From the NCBI GenBank assembly GCA_016292805.1, contig JAEDFM010000033.1, positions 1 through 21,036 on the forward strand: 21,036 bases of DNA, written 5' to 3'. Positions 17,181 to 21,036 of this stretch are shown here, in pieces. Made by a program: the position numbers and the translations under genes. The DNA comes from Treponema sp. (GTDB lineage: Bacteria > Spirochaetota > Spirochaetia > Treponematales > Treponemataceae). Position 1 is the first letter of the stretch, and every line of letters begins with the position of its first letter. The notes under the pieces were generated by a model that did no database searches, was not told the DNA's origin, and saw nothing but the letters and a program-made list of their open reading frames with translations.

Positions 17181-17211
17181 AATATCACCTTGTAAAAATT
17201 GATATTATAAA
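17176..17211 (-). promoter_or_regulatory. Dyad overlapping -10 box and start codon of the importer operon
   Basis: TTCATAATATCA (17176-17187, containing the start codon on the minus strand) and TGATATTATAAA (17200-17211) are inverted repeats matching at 11 of 12 positions with a 12-base spacer. The outer arm contains TATAAT on the minus strand (17204-17209), a good -10 for the operon; the -35 is poor. The position suits an operator for a repressor, possibly a metal regulator, but this is inference. Confidence 0.4.
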
Positions 17212-17276
17212 CATACCTATTTTTGATACACTTTTATATAACCAGATTTAAACTATTTTTCTAAGTTCAGTTATAT

Positions 17277-17435
17277 TTATTCAACAATGAATTTATCTTT
17301 ACCAGCACCACATTCTGGACATTTATAATCCTCTGGTACATCAGCCCAAGCTGTTCCAGGAGCTACATTATTTTTTGCATCTCCTTCGTCCTTATCATAA
17401 ACATGTCCACAATTGTCACACTGCATTCTTTCCAT
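17277..17435 (-). CDS. Rubredoxin
   Basis: A 52-residue electron carrier with one Fe coordinated by four cysteines. Reading the minus strand from ATG 17435 gives MERMQCDNCGHVYD, then EGDAKNNVAPGTAWADVPEDYKC in two conserved stretches, and CPECGAGKDKFIVE to the TAA. Both CxxCG knuckles, the VAPGT turn, the Trp and the Pro-Glu-Asp loop are standard. His replaces the Tyr usual after the first CG. Ribosome site AAGGGAG lies 8 bases upstream. It begins 26 bases after the acyl-CoA synthetase stop, so they are probably cotranscribed. In anaerobes rubredoxin often donates electrons to oxygen- or superoxide-reducing enzymes; no such partner is in the window. Confidence 0.95.
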   Translation of the reverse strand: MERMQCDNCGHVYDKDEGDAKNNVAPGTAWADVPEDYKCPECGAGKDKFIVE

Positions 17436-17461
17436 AATTCTTCTCCCTTGAATTATATTAA

Positions 17462-19099
17462 TTAACCTTTCATTGAGGCAAAAGGATCAATTGTACGATA
17501 CATTTCCCTCAACTTAGGTTTTTCAATTTTACCTGTTGGATTACGAGGTACTGGAGCAAAGATAATTTTCTTTGGTCGTTTGTACTTTGGTAAATCCATA
17601 CAGAATTCATTTACATCAGCTTCTGTACAAGAAACACCTTCTTTAATTTCAATAATTGCCGCTGTAATTTCACCTAATCGTTCATCGGCAAGACCAATAA
17701 CAGCAACATCCTTAATTTGAGGCATTTTATGAAGGAAATCTTCAATCTGAACTGGATAAATATTTTCACCACCAGTAATGATTACATCCTTTTTGCGGTC
17801 AACCAGATAAATGAATCCATCTTCATCCATCATAGCCATATCGCCAGTGTAAAGCCAGCCTTCCTTATCCAAAACTTCTGCAGTAGCATCTGGATTTTTG
17901 TAGTATTCAACCATAACGCCAGGTCCAAATACTGCAAGTTCTCCAACATCCCCCTGCTTTACTTCATTGCGCTTTTCATCAACAATCTTAACTTTCCAGC
18001 CATAACCAGGAATACCAATTGCACCAATTTTGTGATCATTTCCAACACCAAGGTGAACACAACCAGGTCCAATAGATTCAGACAAGCCATAGTTTGTATC
18101 GTAATCGTGATGTGGGAAATATTTTTTCCAGTCTTCAATAAGCTTTTTAGGAACTGGCTGAGCACCAATGTGCATTAAACGCCACTGGTCCAAAGTATAA
18201 TTCTTAAGATCTACATCGCCCCGTTCAATGGCAACAAGAATATCCTGAGCCCAGGGTACCAGAAGCCAAACAATTGTACATTTTTCATCGCTTACAGCTT
18301 TAAGAATAGTTTCAGGTTTTGTACCACGAAGAAGAACAGCTTTTCCACCAGAAATCAAAGAACCAAACCAGTGCATTTTAGCACCAGTATGATACAAAGG
18401 TGGAATACAAAGGAATACATCATCCTTCTGCTGTCCGTGGTGAGTCTGTTCACAGACGCAGGAATGCATTAAAGCACGATGCTTGTGAAGAATAGCTTTT
18501 GGAAAACCTGTTGTACCAGAACTAAAGTAAATTGCCCCGTAATCATCATCAGTAATTTCAATATCAAGATTTTCTGATGAGTAGTTCATAGCTGACATTA
18601 CATAATTTTCAGAGAACATTGGTTCCTGGCCTTCACCTACATAAATAAGCAGGCGGCCTTTCATGATTTTTTCAGAAATAGCTTCAAGACGACCAATAAA
18701 TTCTGGTCCAAAAAACAAAACCGAAATATCTGCAAGATTCAAACAGTAATCAATTTCGTCAGAAGCATAACGGAAATTTAATGGAACAGCTAAAGCACCT
18801 GTCTTAAGAATACCAAAGTAAATTGGCAGCCATTCAAGACAGTTCATCATTAAAATTCCAACTTTATCTCCACGGCGTACACCTCGTTCCAAAAGGTAGT
18901 GTGCACAACGGTTTGCTTTTTCGTTAAAGATTTTCCAGCTGATTTCGCGGCGGTAAGGAAGGTTTGGTTCTGGCTGAGTTAAGTCAAACTCCTTCCAGGT
19001 AATGCGGCGTGTATCTTTTACTTCTGGATTTAATTCAACAAGAGCGCAGTCGTTTCCAAACTGTTCTGCGTTTCGTTCAAGATATTTTGTAATTGGCAT
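17462..19099 (-). CDS. AMP-dependent acyl-CoA synthetase/ligase
   Basis: A 545-residue adenylate-forming enzyme that activates a carboxylic acid to its CoA thioester; substrate unknown, probably a medium- or long-chain acid. Motifs: YFSSGTTGFPKAILHKHRAL (residues about 189-208), NYGLSESIGPG, YTGDMAMMDEDGFIYLVDRKKD, GGENIYPVQIED, and the C-terminal catalytic lysine in NPTGKIEKPKLREMY. The N-terminus carries two similar phrases in tandem (RRITWKEFD and RREISWKIFNE). The first ATG is preceded by AAGGATAA, a good ribosome site. It heads a two-gene unit with rubredoxin. It is clearly different from the larger synthetase at the left edge, being about 90 residues shorter and of another subfamily. 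Confidence 0.92.
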   Translation of the reverse strand: MPITKYLERNAEQFGNDCALVELNPEVKDTRRITWKEFDLTQPEPNLPYRREISWKIFNEKANRCAHYLLERGVRRGDKVGILMMNCLEWLPIYFGILKTGALAVPLNFRYASDEIDYCLNLADISVLFFGPEFIGRLEAISEKIMKGRLLIYVGEGQEPMFSENYVMSAMNYSSENLDIEITDDDYGAIYFSSGTTGFPKAILHKHRALMHSCVCEQTHHGQQKDDVFLCIPPLYHTGAKMHWFGSLISGGKAVLLRGTKPETILKAVSDEKCTIVWLLVPWAQDILVAIERGDVDLKNYTLDQWRLMHIGAQPVPKKLIEDWKKYFPHHDYDTNYGLSESIGPGCVHLGVGNDHKIGAIGIPGYGWKVKIVDEKRNEVKQGDVGELAVFGPGVMVEYYKNPDATAEVLDKEGWLYTGDMAMMDEDGFIYLVDRKKDVIITGGENIYPVQIEDFLHKMPQIKDVAVIGLADERLGEITAAIIEIKEGVSCTEADVNEFCMDLPKYKRPKKIIFAPVPRNPTGKIEKPKLREMYRTIDPFASMKG

Positions 19100-19136
19100 T
19101 TATTTATCCTTAGTTTTTTATAAATATATAATAAAT

Positions 19137-19165
19137 ATTATATGCAAAATGTGGTCAAACCGCAA
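19137..19165 (-). promoter_or_regulatory. Putative promoter of the acyl-CoA synthetase-rubredoxin unit
   Basis: On the minus strand TTGCGG (19165-19160), a 17-base spacer and a perfect TATAAT (19142-19137) lie between the HD-GYP stop and the synthetase start. The leader would be about 30 bases long and contains the ribosome site. The -35 matches only at TTG. Confidence 0.5.
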
Positions 19166-19179
19166 TTTTTAAAGGGTGA

Positions 19180-20109
19180 TTATTTGCCAGCTCGTTCAAT
19201 CATTTCGTGGTAATTATCCCACCAGGCCAATTCTTCTTCATTTGTTGCTGCTTCAGTTTCTTTAAAGTTATGATCCGATTCATCAATCAGACTTTGAATT
19301 GCTAAAACGGCTTCTACAATACAAGGTTCAAAATGTGCTCCAGAAGATTTCTTAAACACATCCATAGCATCTTCAATTGGAATTGGAGATTTATAAAGAC
19401 GGCGACTTAAAAGTGCATCAAGAACATCAGCAGCAGCCATAATTCTGGCAGAAAGCGGAATATCAGTTCCTTTAAGATGATAAGGATAACCAGTTCCGTC
19501 CCATTTTTCGTGATGGCACAATGTCATTTCTTCAGCAATCTTATTAAACCTTCCATCATCAATTAAAGGAAGAAAGTCTATAAGTTTTGCACCTTCTTCA
19601 GGGTGGCAGCGCATTAATTCATATTCTTCCTGAGTAAACTTTCCGTTTTTATTAAGAATACCTTCTGGAATATGAATCTTACCAATATCGTGAAGAAAAG
19701 CCGCCGCTTTCATATTGTTGATGGTAGAATCAGATAATTCTTCAGTGTAATAACCTAATTCCCTAAGCTTATGGGCAATCATTTCTACATAAGTTTGAGT
19801 GTGAATTACATGACGACCTGTAAAAAGATCATGACTACCCAGCAACTGAGCAACAAATTCCATAAGGTAGAATTGATTTTCGCTAAGCTCAGCAATAACC
19901 TTGTCCCGTTCATCTAAAGTCTTTTTTACAGTTTTCTTATTCCGAATTTTAAGATATTTATGAGCCAAAAACTGTATTAATGTTACTAAAATCAGAAAAA
20001 CCGAATATGTAACAGAAGCTGCCATTGTCATAGGAATTATTCCCGCAGCAGAAAGAGAAATAGTAAGAATTGAAAAGCCAATAACTAATAATAAAATAGT
20101 AGTAAACAT
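19180..20109 (-). CDS. Membrane-anchored HD-GYP phosphodiesterase
   Basis: A 309-residue protein predicted to degrade c-di-GMP at the inner membrane. Two hydrophobic segments at about residues 3-24 and 31-52 form a short hairpin anchor with no sizeable external sensor. A charged linker (KIRNKKTVKKTLDERDKVIAEL) leads into the HD-GYP domain. Metal and catalytic residues are intact: HVIHTQTYVEMI, LHDIGKIHIP (HD near 140), HPEEGAKLI, CHHEKWDGTGYP (near 198-209) and ADVLDAL. The terminal GTQFDP motif reads GAHFEP. The start lacks a ribosome site. A TATAAT sits 14 bases upstream, so the leader may be only about 7 bases. It is followed by the synthetase promoter, so it is probably its own unit. Confidence 0.92.
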   Translation of the reverse strand: MFTTILLLVIGFSILTISLSAAGIIPMTMAASVTYSVFLILVTLIQFLAHKYLKIRNKKTVKKTLDERDKVIAELSENQFYLMEFVAQLLGSHDLFTGRHVIHTQTYVEMIAHKLRELGYYTEELSDSTINNMKAAAFLHDIGKIHIPEGILNKNGKFTQEEYELMRCHPEEGAKLIDFLPLIDDGRFNKIAEEMTLCHHEKWDGTGYPYHLKGTDIPLSARIMAAADVLDALLSRRLYKSPIPIEDAMDVFKKSSGAHFEPCIVEAVLAIQSLIDESDHNFKETEAATNEEELAWWDNYHEMIERAGK

Positions 20110-20168
20110 TTATCTGAAAAAGAATTATACAATAAAACAAATAAAAGAACACTATATTTAAATACGGA

Positions 20169-20282
20169 TTAGTAAGAGAAAGAATAAGTAAACCAGGAGA
20201 TCCGTCCCCCTGGTTCAGTTGAAGTTGTAAACCAAGAGATCCGTCCCCTTGGTTCACTAAAAGTAAGAATCTTTTTTTTCAT
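20169..20282 (-). pseudogene. Truncated 5' end of a second lipoprotein gene, run into repeats (37-codon frame)
   Basis: An AGGAG ribosome site overlaps the stop of the lipoprotein gene, followed by an ATG at 20282. The 40 bases from AGGAG to TTTTAG (20296-20257) resemble the lipoprotein gene's own start region (20788-20750), with two substitutions and small indels in A-runs. Similarity ends exactly where the repeat array begins. The frame reads MKKKILTFS, then two 13-residue repeats beginning EPRGRISWFT and EPGGRISWFT, and stops at 20169. There is no lipobox or membrane-length hydrophobic core. It may be a vestige of a duplicated gene or a tiny translationally coupled peptide; A-rich lipoprotein starts can also look alike by chance. 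Confidence 0.45.
20190..20255. repeat. Cluster 2: two 39-bp tandem palindromic repeat units
   Basis: Palindrome cores begin at 20193 and 20232, exactly 39 bases apart, each followed by TTC and an AT-rich linker (AGTTGAAGTTGTAA). The first core has outer arms CCAGG/CCTGG; the second has CCAAG/CTTGG, a compensatory double change that keeps the pairing. Same orientation as cluster 3. The surrounding 20110-20189 stretch holds only the HD-GYP promoter region and no gene. Confidence 0.85.
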
Positions 20283-20294
20283 AAATCTTTTCTC

Positions 20295-20774
20295 CTAAAT
20301 AGACATATTTAAGGTATACGTAAATATAGCAGACAAAACTTTACCTGAGTCTGTATTTAACTTAAATGTTTCCCAATCAATACGCTTTCCTGAATTGGAT
20401 TTCAATGTTGAAATGTTTAATTTCCCTTTGTAAATTTCTCCATCTACATTTACTTTAAAAAATATTGTAACATTTTTATGATCGTGAATATAATCTATGC
20501 TATGAACATCAAAAATCTTATATGACTTATTTCCACTGATTATTCCATATTCCCTGACATAATTAAGCATTCTTTCATCAGTTATATTTGTACATTCTGT
20601 ATTTTCATAAATGTTTAATTTCTCTGATTCGCAGGTAACAGTAATATCTAAACTGTCAACATCTTCAAGTATAAAATAACTATCATCAACCCATTGCACT
20701 CCAAAATTAATATCATCACACCCAGTAAAAATAAATGGCAGCAATAATGCTAAAAATAAAAATCTTTTTTTCAT
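20295..20774 (-). CDS. Unknown lipoprotein
   Basis: A 159-residue predicted lipoprotein. The signal peptide MKKRFLFLALLLPFIFTGC has a short basic start, a hydrophobic core and lipobox FTGC with Cys19. The mature part is acidic and rich in alternating hydrophobic residues (LDITVTCESEKLNIYE, VTIFFKVNVDGEIYKGKLNI), suggesting a beta-rich domain. Two further Cys (in VTCES and ENTECTN) could pair. I recognise no family. The start was placed at ATG 20774, preceded by AAGGAG; the frame extends 14 codons upstream, but those codons lack signal-peptide character and include the ribosome site. The gene is lower in G+C than its neighbours and bracketed by repeat clusters 2 and 3, so it may be a recently acquired or duplicated cassette. 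Confidence 0.75.
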   Translation of the reverse strand: MKKRFLFLALLLPFIFTGCDDINFGVQWVDDSYFILEDVDSLDITVTCESEKLNIYENTECTNITDERMLNYVREYGIISGNKSYKIFDVHSIDYIHDHKNVTIFFKVNVDGEIYKGKLNISTLKSNSGKRIDWETFKLNTDSGKVLSAIFTYTLNMSI

Positions 20775-20807
20775 AAACTTTTTCTCCTTGTAAAACTTTT
20801 TACATAA

Positions 20808-20813
20808 AGTATA
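20808..20813 (-). promoter_or_regulatory. Putative -10 box of the lipoprotein gene
   Basis: TATACT on the minus strand lies 33 bases before the start codon. A TTGATT occurs upstream at a short 15-base spacing. A small palindrome, GTAAAA-AG-TTTTAC, sits between this box and the ribosome site. Chance is possible in such AT-rich DNA. Confidence 0.3.
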
Positions 20814-20860
20814 CATTCAATTCCCAATAATCAACAGAGCTTTTTACGCAAATTTTGCAA

Positions 20861-20963
20861 ACCAGGAGATCCGTCCCCCTGGTTCAGTTGAAGTTGCAAA
20901 CCAAGAGATCCGTCCCCCTGGTTCAGTTGAAGTTGCAAACCAGGAGATTCGTCCCCCTGGCTC
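20861..20963. repeat. Cluster 3: three 39-bp tandem palindromic repeat units
   Basis: Cores begin at 20862, 20901 and 20940, an exact 39-base period; linkers are identical (TTCAGTTGAAGTTGCAAA). The second unit carries CCAAG in its left arm with an unchanged right arm; the third has a C-to-T change after GAGAT and ends CTGGCTC. It lies upstream of the lipoprotein gene in the same orientation as cluster 2. The remaining 73 bases to the window edge are AT-rich with no gene or signal that I can support. Confidence 0.88.
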
Positions 20964-21036
20964 TGCACAACATCTTCGAATTAAAGTATTCCCATTACAA
21001 ATAATTGAAATTTACACAGTTTTTTTCTATTATTAT

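Noticed and set aside
18959..19054. Recent internal duplication in the acyl-CoA synthetase N-terminus (two RRxxW phrases)
   Set aside because: As far as I recall, related ligases carry the same tandem phrase; the DNA copies are diverged, so it looks like a family trait rather than a new event.
19958..20257. 99-codon minus-strand frame beginning with NQGDGSLGLQLQL-type sequence
   Set aside because: It overlaps the HD-GYP start region in another frame and its N-terminus is translated repeat DNA; no ribosome site.
20861..20963. CRISPR-like array (regular period, about 24-base repeats)
   Set aside because: The 15-base linkers are identical rather than unique spacers, the cores are palindromic throughout, and no cas gene is nearby.

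Overview
The window looks like chromosomal DNA of an anaerobic, host-associated spirochaete, most likely a gut or rumen Treponema. This is an inference from overall protein character: an AT-rich genome, a spirochaete-style long-chain acyl-CoA synthetase, several lipoproteins, rubredoxin and ferredoxin-type redox proteins, and abundant c-di-GMP signalling domains. No rRNA, tRNA, phage or transposase gene is visible.

Layout. Positions 1-1896 hold a long-chain acyl-CoA synthetase running off the left edge. It converges through a bidirectional terminator on a minus-strand glycogen-breakdown pair, glgX then glgP (6623-2010). Divergent from glgX is a ComFB-domain protein fused to a beta-sandwich-like domain (6763-7482). 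Next come era (7576-8484), a patch of palindromic GC-rich repeats (8489-8616), a small TSCPD-family protein (8671-8916), ychF (8931-10061) and a DUF362/two-[4Fe-4S] protein (10158-11273). From 20774 back to 11337 everything is on the minus strand. In transcription order: an unknown lipoprotein gene bracketed by repeat arrays, a membrane HD-GYP protein, an AMP-dependent acyl-CoA synthetase followed by a 52-residue rubredoxin, a three-gene ABC importer (lipoprotein, fused permease, ATPase), and a degenerate-GGDEF/EAL protein directly behind the importer.

How the genes fit together. GlgX and GlgP together mobilise glycogen to glucose-1-phosphate and maltodextrins. Era and YchF are ribosome-linked NTPases. 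Three proteins point to cyclic dinucleotide signalling: an intact EAL domain, an intact HD-GYP domain, and a ComFB domain, a family that includes c-di-GMP receptors. Two acyl-CoA synthetases suggest uptake and activation of fatty or other carboxylic acids. The ABC importer is of the Fe3+/phosphosugar/phosphonate type, with unresolved substrate.

The least ordinary parts are: (1) a family of imperfect palindromes with a CCGTCCCCCTGG core, at three sites, in two of them as exact 39-bp tandem units, with compensatory base changes and strand-asymmetric hairpin potential; (2) what looks like the truncated 5' end of a second lipoprotein gene cut off at the edge of one of those arrays; (3) a perfect 13-bp dyad and a promoter placed so that era would be transcribed without a leader; (4) the ComFB fusion. 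No complete, clearly new multi-gene system is evident. All calls rest on reading the sequence and recalling families; no searches were run.
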